Source: Sandaracinobacteroides sp039808025
Lineage (GTDB): Bacteria > Pseudomonadota > Alphaproteobacteria > Sphingomonadales > Sphingomonadaceae
DNA length: 10,915 bases
Reading direction: 5' to 3'
Assembly (NCBI GenBank): GCA_039808025.1
Contig: JBDHSK010000022.1
Coordinates: forward strand, 1 to 10,915
Positions 1 through 7,661 of the stretch are shown in pieces. The notes beneath the pieces are model-generated. The model searched no databases. It was given only the letters and a program-made list of their open reading frames with translations, and had not been told where the DNA came from. Positions within the stretch are counted from its first letter, which is position 1. The number at the start of each line of letters is the position of its first letter. The translations under genes were made by a program, and so were the position numbers.

Positions 1-150
1 AGAACGAAGAATGAAGAACGAAGAATGCTTTGCCCGCCGAAGCCTTGGCGAAGGAGGGAAGAACGAAGAATGAAGAAGACAACTCTGCGAGCTCTGCGCC
101 TCCCTGCCTGCCGGCAAGGCACGGCGCGTGAAATATTCTGCATTAAACCA
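1..150 (+). repeat. Composite intergenic repeat block I (cut by window start)
   Basis: The block opens with four heptamers of the form GAAYGAA (2-29), then a REP-like palindrome (33-58), then two more GAAYGAA units (60-73) and a module that recurs near 8961 and 10777 (79-131, beginning AACTCTGCGAGCTCTGCG). That module holds a palindrome centred near 113, which here has one extra A compared with the later copies. The text then goes from GTGAAATATT directly to CTGCATTAAA. Block IV has about 80 additional bases between the corresponding points, including the left arm of the large nested-palindrome element, so block I looks like an internally deleted version. No gene is visible here. Confidence 0.8.
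33..58 (+). repeat. REP-like palindrome, copy 1
   Basis: This 26-base unit starts CCCGCCGAAGCC and ends GGCGAAGGAGGG. The CCC/GGG, CC/GG and AGCC/GGC parts pair around a short loop. Six further full copies lie at 8849-8874, 8894-8919, 9723-9748, 9780-9805, 10672-10697 and 10718-10743, all in the same orientation. This copy and the one at 9723 carry GGAGGG at the right; the others carry GGTGGG. Confidence 0.75.
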
Positions 151-187
151 TTGGTAGGAGTTCCCCAGGAACCACGAAGTAAAAAGA

Positions 188-201
188 GTGAAAAGTGAAA
201 A
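188..201 (+). repeat. GTGAAAA heptamer pair beside the 3' end of the T9SS gene
   Basis: Two perfect GTGAAAA units lie 16 bases beyond the stop codon of the large minus-strand gene. The same heptamer overlaps or follows the stops of the amidase and 98-residue genes, but there it reads in the gene's direction; here it reads against the gene. This suggests the repeat block has its own orientation, independent of the neighbouring gene. No strong terminator is visible between 150 and 217. Confidence 0.6.
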
Positions 202-217
202 TTCCGGACCGGTACTG

Positions 218-3200
218 TTATCTCTTGACGAATTTCGCCGTCCGTACCCCTTCATCTGACTGAGCGCGCAAGGCATAAAAACCAGCAGGCAGTGAGGATA
301 TATCAATCTCAAGGCTGGATGAACTGGAAGAAGTGTGGTATAATACCCTGCCTAACATATCAACGATATCGATTTCTACCATTGTTTTACTCTTGGTGGA
401 TTCAATGCTCAAAGTAATTGATTTACTGGCCGGATTCGGATAAATCTTAAACTGTGCCTGGGTGTCAGGCAATCCTGTGATGGAGACTTGCTCTGGATTT
501 GACGGAGCACTTAGACACCCTTCAACGCTTACCACCACCGTATAATTTCCAGATTCGGAAACGTTAATAGATTGTGTTGTAAAACCTGAAAGCAAATTCC
601 CATTTCGATACCACAGGTTCCCGGTGGCTACCCCTGATGTGAGCGTGACTGCCGCCGGGCTTACAATTGATGATGTCAGCGTTGGCTTCGGTGGAAGAAT
701 ACAAAATGTGATACTCTGCTCTTGCGCTGCATAATAGTTTGCATTTCCCGACTGATTGGCTCGTACCGTTACTTTACCCGCACTATTGAGTGTCAGGATA
801 TTGCCATTAAGCGAAGCATGACTGCTTTCAACAGAAATGCTTACGGGTAGCCCCGAAGTCGTGGGTGGTGTTATGAGTTCGACGGTGGTAATCCCGTTAG
901 GCTGGTCTGGTACGGGATCCAATACTATCTGCTGATCGTGTTTGATTACACGAAAAAGTTGATCGACCGGCTGTGCTGCTAGAACATTGCTGTTACCTGG
1001 CGAGGAAGCCGTTATTGTCGCCTGTCCCTCTCCGGCAATGGTAATTGAATTGGCATTGGTGACTGCTACGTTTGAATTGGAGCTTGAAAAAATCACTGGC
1101 TGAGCAAGGGAATTAATGGCCGAGAGTGTATAAGGTGGGCTGTCAGTGAATTTAACAGGGAGAGGATCAAACGTGATAACCTGATTTGCTTTTTGCACAG
1201 TCAGTATCTGTTGCGCCGCCCCCACGCTCACATAGTTAGGACTGGATGCGACAGTGGCAGTGATCGTGACAGTACCTGCACCGACAATGGTCAACATATT
1301 CTTGTTTATAGTGGCTACGCCGGGATCGCTGCTGGAAAAGGTAACAGCCAAGCCGGATGTTGCATATGCCTGGAGCCTGATGGGAGGGGAACCGTAAGTG
1401 ATAGGGGGAATAGTATTAAATATCAGTTGTTGATTGCCAGGAGCGACCGTGAAGGTTTGCTGAACTGGAGGTGATTCAACATAATTTGAGCTTGCGGGGA
1501 TCTTCCCCGTAATGGTAACTGTGCCGACGCCATGAAGTGTGACAAGGTAACCGTCTACAGTCGCAATTGACTCATCACTGCTTTTGAATATCACTTTAGT
1601 ACCAGAGCTGGTGGTGGCATTAAGTACAAATGGAACGTCTGAAACCTTTTTTGCTGGTATAGGATCAAATGAGTTAATCGTCTGGGGGAGTTTTGAAAAT
1701 AAGATCGAGTTTAGTGTAGTACCTGTTGTATTGTCAAAAAAGAATAATGTTGTGGATGTCCCATCCGGTTTTATTTTATACAAATTTCCGGAGCCTGCAA
1801 CGTAGATTGAACCGTCTATGGCCTGAACCATCGAATTAAGGTTGTTATCTGAGAAAGTGACGGTATTGATGAGCCTGAAGTTATTCCCGTTCTCATCGAC
1901 CGAGAACATCTTTCCACTGAAGGTGATGACACACAGGTCGCCATCATTCAATTCTATGATTGCTCTTGCACCATAACCGACGGTTGGGTTCAACTCAAAA
2001 ATATTGGTTATGATGTTATTGAAATCTATTCTGAATATTGTGCCGTTGTCATAAGCGCCACCATTTTGTGAGGCGCCGTAAATCGCTCCATTGGAATGAC
2101 GTATGATATTTATATACGGCCTTGCACTAGACGTGCCTCCCGGAAAATCAGCGAGTTTTGTGAGTGCTGACCCATCTTTCTTGACACTGAAAAGAGTCCC
2201 GGCATTATTCGCCCCACCATCCTGGGTAACACCATATATATAGCCAGTCGAATAGTCCAGCAAAGAAGTGGGTTCTCCCTGTAACGCAGGATTAGTGGAT
2301 GTGTCGGCTATCCGCTGAAATCCAGTTCCATCGGCATTTACCTTGAAAATGAAATAGGTATAGGTGACGACGCCCTCTTGTCCGATCCCCCAGAGTGTGT
2401 CATCAGACATGTAAAATAGTCTCTTGCAAAAGACATATGTGCCAGGGATATCCGTGATAACGGAATAATTAGATCCATCCGGTTGTGCTTTGAAAATGGC
2501 TCCATTCCCAAAAGCTCCACCAGATGAGGCTACTCCGTACAACGCAGTATTACCGGGATTGCTGACTAGAACCATAGGCGAGCCGGCCGGTTGTGGAAAG
2601 TCTTTGACGAGATGATAACTCCCTGTCGAGCTAATGGTGAAAATAGTTCCTGCGTAGGACGGGCCACCTATATAAGTCATACCTATGAAGTTGCCAGTTT
2701 GAAACTCCAGCAATGGACCCAACATTGGATTGGCGCCTTTGATCCCGTCGAAGTCCAGCAACCTCGTATAATTTGTACCATCCTTTTTTATTTTGAAAAC
2801 CACGCCAAGCCCGCTGGCCCCGCCCTGATAAGTCATTCCATAGAGATAACCATCGGTAGCTGATTCTACCAACGAACCCTGTGGTAGAGCACCATTATTT
2901 CCATCAAAATCGAGCAACTTGTCGTACCCTGAGCCATCAGTGTGTATGGAAAAAATAGTTCCCATGTCGTTTGTGCCGCCATTCTTGGTCATTCCATATA
3001 GAAGTCCATCTGAACCGATAATAAGTGAGGAGCTACCGTAGCTACCGTTGCTCTCCCCTGTGAATTCAACAAGCAGCGTAAAATTGGTTCCATCCGTTTT
3101 CACTTTGTAGAGTACACCCTTGGACAGGCTCCCCCCTCCACTGGTAACTCCATATAGATATTGATCAGGACCCTGGACGAGTCCACCCATGGGTGTGGAT

Positions 3201-4843
3201 CCCAATGTGCCGTTAAATGAAACGAATTCACTGTAGCCGGTTCCATCCAGATTAATTGAAAACAGCGCTCCATAGCCAACCCCTCCTCCTTGCATTGTGG
3301 CTCCATACAATTTTCCATCGACTGCCTGAAGAAGTGAACCTGTCGCCCAATAGGATGTTGAAAAATTGTGAATTACAGAGAATCCTGTTCCATCTTTCTT
3401 TACGCGGTAAATATTCCCGGTGAATGATTGACCGTACATTGTTGTTCCGTACAGGTACCCGTTAGAAGCTTCAATCAAGCTTCCCTTTGGTGACGAACCG
3501 TCAGTATTAACGAAATTGTGAAGTACAGTGAAGCCTGTCCCATCCGCCGCCAGGGAAAATACTACCCCGTTTGCTGGGTTGCCTGCGTTAGGCAATACTC
3601 CATAGAGCCGGCCATCGGAACCGGTTATGAATCCACCGTTAGGCATCACGTTGGCTGATGCAGGAAAAGTGTAAGTCTTGTTAAATGAAGAGCCATCGGT
3701 TTTGATATTGTACAGGGTGCCTTTTCCATTCCCTCCTGTTTGTGCCGAGCCGGCCAGCATAAAAAGTCGTTCAGGAGTAGTGACATTGATGGTCTGGCTG
3801 GAGGACACAGGAAGGTAATTGGCATTTCCACTCTGAGTTACTGTAATCGTGCTGGTTCCCACTGCACCGATAACTGCAGCTGTTCCTGCGATGGCAACTA
3901 CTTTAGGCCGGGAACTAGTAAACACTAACGGTAATCCAGTGTTGACACTTGCAATGATTTCGACAGGCGGATCGCCCAGGTGAGCTGGCGGCAGAGTATT
4001 TAGCGTAATTTGCTGTGTAGCTTTATTAATGGTAAGAAGCTTTTCTGCATGAGCAGGCAGATAATTTTTGTTTCCTGACTGGATAGCACTGATTTTGGTT
4101 GTTCCTGCGCCAACAATAGTAACGGTACTGCCGCTTACAGTTGCAACGGTGTCATACTGACTCGTCCATTGATCCACCAGCAGGCCGGATGTCGAAACAG
4201 CCGCATAAGAGATAGGAGAGTCCCCAAAGGTGGCGGTGACAGGCCCGGTGATACCAATACTCTGAGATAGTTTTTGGATGACCAGCGTTCTTGTGATAGA
4301 CACCGCCGGCAAGTAGTTTTGATTTCCCAGCTGGCTCGCTGTGATCTCAACAGAGCCTGCATTGTTGATCACAATCTGACCATTGGAGATTGTAGCAACC
4401 GTAGGGTCGGCACTTGTAAGCGTGATCGGCAGCCCTGCACTTGAACTAAAGGGCGGAACAAAAGGCGGATCCTTGTATGTCTTGACAGGCATGGAAGAAA
4501 ACAGAATAACATGTGCGGCTTTGCTCACAACAAATTGCCGTGTTACAGAGATTGCGGCATTGAAGCTGTTGTTGCCTGCCTGGCTTGCCGTGATTGTGCA
4601 CTGACCTGCGCCAACTATGGTTACGGTGCTGCCCACAACCGTGGCAATGCTTGTATTGCTGCTCGTGAACACTATGGGGAGTCCGGAACTGGCTGAAGCA
4701 GTTAGGTCGAATGAAGGATCACCGAATATTTTGGCGGGTATACTTGAAAAGGTGATGGTCTGATCCGTCTTTTGGGCTCTCGCATATTGAAAGCCAGAGA
4801 TGTTGAGAATAATAACCGATACAAAGAATAAGTGCTTCATCAT
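218..4843 (-). CDS. Large secreted T9SS cargo with Ig-like repeats and GloVer propeller-type repeats
   Basis: 1541 residues, complete. The start is one of two adjacent ATGs; the signal peptide has a hydrophobic stretch (5-18) and a likely cleavage site after ARA (21-23). Four Big/MBG-like Ig repeats of about 82 residues follow (about 28-357), marked by SSGLPIVFTSS- and GAGTVTITA-type strands and GNxNYLPA ends. Residues about 360-1048 hold 11-13 repeats with LYGxTxxGG and GTxFxxxxDGTxF motifs, matching the GloVer family (TIGR03803), which probably folds as beta-propeller blades. Four more Ig repeats (about 1052-1382), an Ig-like domain (about 1383-1455) and a type A T9SS C-terminal domain (from FKIYPNPAS, about 1463, to VKR) follow. 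Expected route: Sec to the periplasm, then T9SS through the outer membrane with removal of the C-terminal domain. Ligand or enzyme activity is unknown. The lipoprotein gene lies 109 bases upstream on the same strand, so cotranscription is possible. Confidence 0.93.
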   Translation of the reverse strand: MMKHLFFVSVIILNISGFQYARAQKTDQTITFSSIPAKIFGDPSFDLTASASSGLPIVFTSSNTSIATVVGSTVTIVGAGQCTITASQAGNNSFNAAISVTRQFVVSKAAHVILFSSMPVKTYKDPPFVPPFSSSAGLPITLTSADPTVATISNGQIVINNAGSVEITASQLGNQNYLPAVSITRTLVIQKLSQSIGITGPVTATFGDSPISYAAVSTSGLLVDQWTSQYDTVATVSGSTVTIVGAGTTKISAIQSGNKNYLPAHAEKLLTINKATQQITLNTLPPAHLGDPPVEIIASVNTGLPLVFTSSRPKVVAIAGTAAVIGAVGTSTITVTQSGNANYLPVSSSQTINVTTPERLFMLAGSAQTGGNGKGTLYNIKTDGSSFNKTYTFPASANVMPNGGFITGSDGRLYGVLPNAGNPANGVVFSLAADGTGFTVLHNFVNTDGSSPKGSLIEASNGYLYGTTMYGQSFTGNIYRVKKDGTGFSVIHNFSTSYWATGSLLQAVDGKLYGATMQGGGVGYGALFSINLDGTGYSEFVSFNGTLGSTPMGGLVQGPDQYLYGVTSGGGSLSKGVLYKVKTDGTNFTLLVEFTGESNGSYGSSSLIIGSDGLLYGMTKNGGTNDMGTIFSIHTDGSGYDKLLDFDGNNGALPQGSLVESATDGYLYGMTYQGGASGLGVVFKIKKDGTNYTRLLDFDGIKGANPMLGPLLEFQTGNFIGMTYIGGPSYAGTIFTISSTGSYHLVKDFPQPAGSPMVLVSNPGNTALYGVASSGGAFGNGAIFKAQPDGSNYSVITDIPGTYVFCKRLFYMSDDTLWGIGQEGVVTYTYFIFKVNADGTGFQRIADTSTNPALQGEPTSLLDYSTGYIYGVTQDGGANNAGTLFSVKKDGSALTKLADFPGGTSSARPYINIIRHSNGAIYGASQNGGAYDNGTIFRIDFNNIITNIFELNPTVGYGARAIIELNDGDLCVITFSGKMFSVDENGNNFRLINTVTFSDNNLNSMVQAIDGSIYVAGSGNLYKIKPDGTSTTLFFFDNTTGTTLNSILFSKLPQTINSFDPIPAKKVSDVPFVLNATTSSGTKVIFKSSDESIATVDGYLVTLHGVGTVTITGKIPASSNYVESPPVQQTFTVAPGNQQLIFNTIPPITYGSPPIRLQAYATSGLAVTFSSSDPGVATINKNMLTIVGAGTVTITATVASSPNYVSVGAAQQILTVQKANQVITFDPLPVKFTDSPPYTLSAINSLAQPVIFSSSNSNVAVTNANSITIAGEGQATITASSPGNSNVLAAQPVDQLFRVIKHDQQIVLDPVPDQPNGITTVELITPPTTSGLPVSISVESSHASLNGNILTLNSAGKVTVRANQSGNANYYAAQEQSITFCILPPKPTLTSSIVSPAAVTLTSGVATGNLWYRNGNLLSGFTTQSINVSESGNYTVVVSVEGCLSAPSNPEQVSITGLPDTQAQFKIYPNPASKSITLSIESTKSKTMVEIDIVDMLGRVLYHTSSSSSSLEIDISSLPAGFYALRAQSDEGVRTAKFVKR

Positions 4844-4952
4844 ATGGATCAGAGCAGATCAAGGGAGGTTGTACCCCCGGCTTCAAGATAGATCAGTTCT
4901 GAGTCTGTCGCCATTAGCATTTATAGGTAGTTGACATTAGCAGGAGGCTGAT

Positions 4953-5930
4953 TCAATTGGGCTTGACAAGAATGTGAACTGCAGCACCTGATGTGTTATC
5001 TGGGCTCAGTGAAACCAAAGTGCTGTTCTTCCAGTAGGCTGGATAATTTGACGATCCGACGAAGCCGCTCCCCGCCAGGTAGACATCACCCTTGGTAACA
5101 AAGATCGAGTTGCCAACGGATTTAACAGCCATCATCACCGGCGAACCATTCTTCCAGTAAGTAGCAAAAGTTTGACCACCAATCAACTGTGTTCCGCTTA
5201 CATAAACATCAGATCCGTCCACGAAAATTGTTGAACTGGAGGTAGCAGTAGCCGACGGACTTGGTGTGAGAGCCGTTTTGGTTCCGTTCTTCCAGAATAC
5301 TGCGAAGCCATTGTCGGTCCCAGAGACATAAATATCCGAACCAACCACCTGGAGGGAAGTCGCGATTGATACGGTTGAAGCGCCGGGAAGCGCAACTTCG
5401 GTTCCGTTCTTCCAGTAGACCGCACCATTGTCTTGTCCGCATACATAAACATCTGAACCGGATACAAATATTCCACGAGTCGCCCCGTACTTGGTAAAGG
5501 GAAGGGATACCATGACTCCGTTTTTCCAATAGACAGGAGTATAGTCGGTGTTGCCAAATTGATAGCCTGCTACGTAAACATCCGGTTCAGAAACGAAGAT
5601 GCCAGTGGCCTGCCCTGATGTCAAGGTTACCGGAAGTATGGTGGCAGTCTGGTTCTTCCAATAAATGGGTTTCATGGACCCACCAAATTGTGTCCCGACA
5701 GCATATAGGTCGGTGCCGGAAACAAATCCGGAAAACAGCCCGCCACTTGAATTAGGTACTGATGTCTTGTTTCCATTATTCCAATATGCTACACCTGAAG
5801 CATCAAGACCGACCACATAAACAGTTGTAGCAGGTGCAGCAGGTGCAGGAGTGGTGTCATCCTTCTTGCATCCAATTAATAGTGTACTAATCAATGCAAT
5901 GCCACAAACATACCGTATCTCTAGTCTCAT
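4953..5930 (-). CDS. Surface-type lipoprotein with seven YWKNG repeats
   Basis: 325 residues. A short signal peptide ends in the lipobox LIGC (18-21), so Cys21 should be lipidated. The following KKDD resembles the Bacteroidota lipoprotein export signal that directs lipoproteins to the cell surface. After a TTPAPAAPA spacer come seven repeats of about 40-48 residues, each pairing a strand such as DVYVxG with YWKNGxxVxLP about 15 residues later, consistent with a seven-bladed beta-propeller; closure is inferred, not seen. I do not recognise a named family, and no catalytic motif stands out. It precedes the T9SS cargo gene on the same strand (109-base gap), and both encode propeller-type repeat proteins, so a joint cell-surface role is plausible. 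The start is fixed by the signal peptide; no Shine-Dalgarno sequence is seen. Confidence 0.88.
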   Translation of the reverse strand: MRLEIRYVCGIALISTLLIGCKKDDTTPAPAAPATTVYVVGLDASGVAYWNNGNKTSVPNSSGGLFSGFVSGTDLYAVGTQFGGSMKPIYWKNQTATILPVTLTSGQATGIFVSEPDVYVAGYQFGNTDYTPVYWKNGVMVSLPFTKYGATRGIFVSGSDVYVCGQDNGAVYWKNGTEVALPGASTVSIATSLQVVGSDIYVSGTDNGFAVFWKNGTKTALTPSPSATATSSSTIFVDGSDVYVSGTQLIGGQTFATYWKNGSPVMMAVKSVGNSIFVTKGDVYLAGSGFVGSSNYPAYWKNSTLVSLSPDNTSGAAVHILVKPN

Positions 5931-6016
5931 GTAGTCAATGTTGAAAGTTGAACGAAGAATGAGTCATTGAATGATTAAGTGTGATGAAAGATTGGGCCAC
6001 AGCTGTAGCATGTTAC

Positions 6017-6067
6017 CTGCCGTACACAACCGACAGTCCACAGTCTACAGTCTACCCTGTACGGCAG
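6017..6067. repeat. 10-bp perfect inverted repeat around a heptamer array
   Basis: CTGCCGTACA (6017-6026) is the exact reverse complement of TGTACGGCAG (6058-6067). The 31-base loop contains three direct heptamers, ACAGTCC then ACAGTCT twice (6033-6053). It lies just beyond the stop of the helix-turn-helix gene and upstream of the lipoprotein gene. It could act as a weak transcript-end hairpin, but the loop is long and there is no T tract, so I call it only a repeat. Confidence 0.6.
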
Positions 6068-6075
6068 ACCGGGCC

Positions 6076-6354
6076 TCACTTATCCTTGTGTCCGAATTCT
6101 GCCCCGGCAAAGATTTTGGCCGCCACGGCGATGATAAGAATAAATGGCTTCCCTAAGTGATCGACAATCATCTTCACCTGTTTGGGACTGAAGGAATTCC
6201 CGATGCGTGTTCCGAGATCAACTTTTAGTGTTTTCAGATACCTCCCAAAGGTTTTGGTTGAGACACGATAATGTTGAGCCATCTCCTTGTTGGTGTACGT
6301 CTGAATTTTGAAATCTTCTTTTAAGTCCTCGGTATCATTTTTTTTATTCTCCAT
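6076..6354 (-). CDS. Small helix-turn-helix DNA-binding protein with hydrophobic C-terminal tail
   Basis: 92 residues. An acidic/lysine-rich N-terminus (1-16) leads into a helix-turn-helix at about 20-43, YTNKEMAQHYRVS then TKTFGRYLKTL, where the second part is the likely recognition helix. A second short unit, FSPKQVKMIVDHLGKP (about 55-70), resembles the end of small Bacteroidota HTH proteins in which a PKQVxxIxxxLGxP motif closes the domain. Residues 71-83 (FILIIAVAAKIFA) are strongly hydrophobic, followed by a charged GHKDK end; this tail is unusual for such proteins and may be a membrane contact or a changed C-terminus. The gene is divergent from the amidase cassette across a 564-base spacer containing a palindrome and helically phased repeats, so it is a natural candidate regulator of the cassette; its target is inferred. 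A role as a phage-type repressor or activator is equally possible. Confidence 0.72.
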   Translation of the reverse strand: MENKKNDTEDLKEDFKIQTYTNKEMAQHYRVSTKTFGRYLKTLKVDLGTRIGNSFSPKQVKMIVDHLGKPFILIIAVAAKIFAGAEFGHKDK

Positions 6355-6453
6355 AAGGGGTTTGGTTAGGCTTCTATACTACTTAATACTGATCCAGTTT
6401 AAGAGGCCCACTTTGCCGAACGTCAATATCCTTACCTCACGATGGATCATTCA

Positions 6454-6476
6454 ATAATAGAATCATTTTCTATTAT
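6454..6476. promoter_or_regulatory. Perfect 9-bp palindrome, candidate operator
   Basis: ATAATAGAA (6454-6462) and TTCTATTAT (6468-6476) are exact reverse complements separated by TCATT. The site lies 100 bases upstream of the helix-turn-helix start in an AT-rich pocket. No gene ends near it, so an operator for a dimeric regulator is more likely than a terminator. The protein that binds it is unknown; autoregulation by the adjacent gene is an inference. Confidence 0.5.
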
Positions 6477-6564
6477 CGCCAATCGCGAATTCGTCATTTC
6501 TGTGCGAAAAACTTACACATGTGAGTTATGCGTCCGACTTGCCGCGGTGCTTCCGCTGAGCAAT

Positions 6565-6685
6565 AGTTCTGTAATGGTTCTGGCTTGCGGCTGTAATGCG
6601 GCTGTAATGATTCTGTAATACCGCTGGCTTGCGGCTGGCTTATGGCTGGCTTATAGATAGCATATGTGTGGCATATGTCTGTAAT
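6565..6685 (+). repeat. 11-bp-period tandem array (about 11 units)
   Basis: Eleven consecutive 11-base units can be laid out without gaps. The first four read AGTTCTGTAAT, GGTTCTGGCTT, GCGGCTGTAAT, GCGGCTGTAAT; next come GATTCTGTAAT, ACCGCTGGCTT, GCGGCTGGCTT and ATGGCTGGCTT; then two weak units and ATGTCTGTAAT. The conserved part is the right half, CTGTAAT or CTGGCTT. Units at 6554-6564, 6686-6696 and 6697-6707 keep only a terminal AAT. A period near one DNA turn puts the repeats on one helix face, as in iteron or operator arrays. Confidence 0.75.
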
Positions 6686-6740
6686 GTTTTTCCAATACAT
6701 CATGAATGCGCCAGGCCTGAGTGTCCGGAAACAGTACAAG

Positions 6741-6797
6741 TGGGACAAACTGGGACAAATGTGGACAAACTGGGACAAACTGGGACAAACTGGGACA
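6741..6797 (+). repeat. 10-bp-period tandem array of TGGGACAAAC
   Basis: Units start at 6741, 6751, 6761, 6771, 6781 and 6791. Four begin with an identical TGGGACAAA; the third reads GTGGACAAAC and the last stops after TGGGACA. The array ends 121 bases before the first cassette start. Because the period is not a multiple of three and frames through it give only low-complexity peptides, it is not coding. Confidence 0.85.
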
Positions 6798-6918
6798 GTG
6801 CGTCGCGCCGGCCCCGCACATTTGACCCAAGCATCGCCGAAGAAGTGATAAGTGATCAGAAGGGCGGAAAAAAATCGGGAGGTCACTGCGGACGATGTGA
6901 AACCAAAACAAAACGACA

Positions 6919-7482
6919 ATGAGTAAAGTAACAAACAATCCGTTGCTCCAGAATGTGAGCGGCATGCTGGGAGACACGATGGTCTTCCGCAAGGTGCGAG
7001 GCAAGATGCAAATGGCAAACCGTCCTGCACCGTCGAAGAATCGTTCTCAGAAACAGTCGGCTGTGAAGCTTAGATTCCAGGAAGCAGCGCAGTACGCCGT
7101 GCAGCAGCTTGCACAGCGAGAATCCCGTGCATTGTATGAAGGAGGTATCACGGCTCAAAAACACTCTGCGCATGTGGTTGCAGTATCAGACTACCTGAAC
7201 GCGCCGATCGTGCACTACATCGAAGCGGATGACTACCTCGGCAATCCGGGCGACACCATCCTTGTGAAGGCAACCGATGACTTCAAGGTCACGGCGGTCA
7301 AAATCGCGATAAAGGATAGTGAAGGAAACATCCTGGAAAAGGGAGAAGCATCGCCGCACTCTGACATTAATGTCTGGGCGTACACGGCGACTTCGGCAAA
7401 TCCTTCTCTAAAAGGGACCACGATCGAGGCCATCGCCTTCGACCGGCCTGGCAACAAGACCAAGCTTGCGGTAACGATCTAG
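6919..7482 (+). CDS. Cassette protein with conserved N-terminal module and C-terminal beta (Ig-like) domain
   Basis: 187 residues, no signal peptide or membrane segment. The N-terminal part (about 8-97) has a basic small-residue motif, SGMLGDTMVFRKVRGK (14-29), a polar SKNRSQKQ linker, an amphipathic segment with RFQEAAQYAVQQLA (52-65) and VSDYLNAPIV (89-98). The C-terminal part (about 99-187) looks like one beta sandwich: GDTILVKATDDFKVTAVKIAI, a turn at SEGN, then VWAYTATS and IEAIAFDRPGNKT. The next gene encodes a shorter paralogue sharing only the N-terminal module. I recall similar uncharacterised proteins in Bacteroidota but no assigned function. Position upstream of an amidase and holin-like gene suggests a phage-derived or wall-associated role. 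The start follows an A/C-rich leader ending CGACA. An upstream frame overlaps the start by four bases but is repeat-derived. Confidence 0.85.
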   Translation: MSKVTNNPLLQNVSGMLGDTMVFRKVRGKMQMANRPAPSKNRSQKQSAVKLRFQEAAQYAVQQLAQRESRALYEGGITAQKHSAHVVAVSDYLNAPIVHYIEADDYLGNPGDTILVKATDDFKVTAVKIAIKDSEGNILEKGEASPHSDINVWAYTATSANPSLKGTTIEAIAFDRPGNKTKLAVTI

Positions 7483-7524
7483 GTTCAAGTTCCAAGTTTC
7501 TGGTCTCTTGTTTCATGTTCTCCT
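7483..7524 (+). repeat. Heptamer array directly after the stop codon
   Basis: Six consecutive 7-base units begin on the base after the TAG stop: GTTCAAG, TTCCAAG, TTTCTGG, TCTCTTG, TTTCATG, TTCTCCT. They share a T/C-rich start and mostly a G at the end. On the other strand they read like the GAA-containing heptamers before the amidase, 98- and 164-residue genes. Confidence 0.6.
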
Positions 7525-7603
7525 GCGCAGAACCGCTGTGGTTAACTGTACACTCGCTGGCAGGCAACATGGACAGGAGCCAAAAGCATGGATAAGTTTC
7601 AAA

Positions 7604-7660
7604 TTTCAGATTTCAGATCTCAGGGTGCGCAACCTGAAATCTGAGATCTGAAATCTGAAA
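7604..7660. repeat. Perfect 20-bp inverted repeat made of heptamers
   Basis: The left arm (7604-7623) begins TTTCAGATTTCAG and the right arm (7641-7660) ends CTGAAATCTGAAA; they are exact reverse complements over 20 bases with a 17-base loop. Both arms are built from 7-bp units (TTTCAGA on the left, CTGAAAT/CTGAGAT on the right). It lies between the two paralogous genes, 45 bases before the second start. A long T tract is absent, so it is not a typical intrinsic terminator, but a transcript would form a strong hairpin here. Confidence 0.85.
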
Positions 7661-7661
7661 C

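Larger units (their letters stand above)
6355..6918. promoter_or_regulatory. Divergent intergenic region with palindrome and two helically phased repeat arrays
   Basis: This 564-base stretch separates the minus-strand helix-turn-helix gene from the plus-strand cassette, so promoters for both directions should lie in it. No exact Bacteroidota TAnnTTTG -7 element was found at a convincing position. It contains a palindrome (6454-6476), an 11-bp-period array (6565-6685, possibly a little longer) and a 10-bp-period array (6741-6797). The last 20 bases before the cassette start are A/C-rich (AACCAAAACAAAACGACA), as in the other cassette leaders. Open frames here are translations of repeats and I do not accept them as genes. 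Confidence 0.6.

Noticed and set aside
6565..6797. CRISPR array
   Set aside because: Units are directly adjacent, 10-11 bases long and without unique spacers; no cas gene is present.
6355..6918. Exact Bacteroidota promoter (TTTG and TAnnTTTG)
   Set aside because: Near matches only; none had both elements at the expected spacing.
6629..6922. Plus-strand 97-codon frame overlapping the 187-residue gene start by four bases
   Set aside because: It runs through the 11-bp and 10-bp arrays and encodes repeat-derived peptides such as DKLGQTGTNWD; the ATGA overlap is probably coincidence.
6494..7030. Minus-strand 178-codon frame antisense to the cassette start
   Set aside because: Cysteine- and serine-rich repeat translation overlapping a well-supported gene; no domain or signal is visible.
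7604..7660. Intrinsic terminator
   Set aside because: The stem is long and strong but lacks a following T tract, and genes on both sides run in the same direction.
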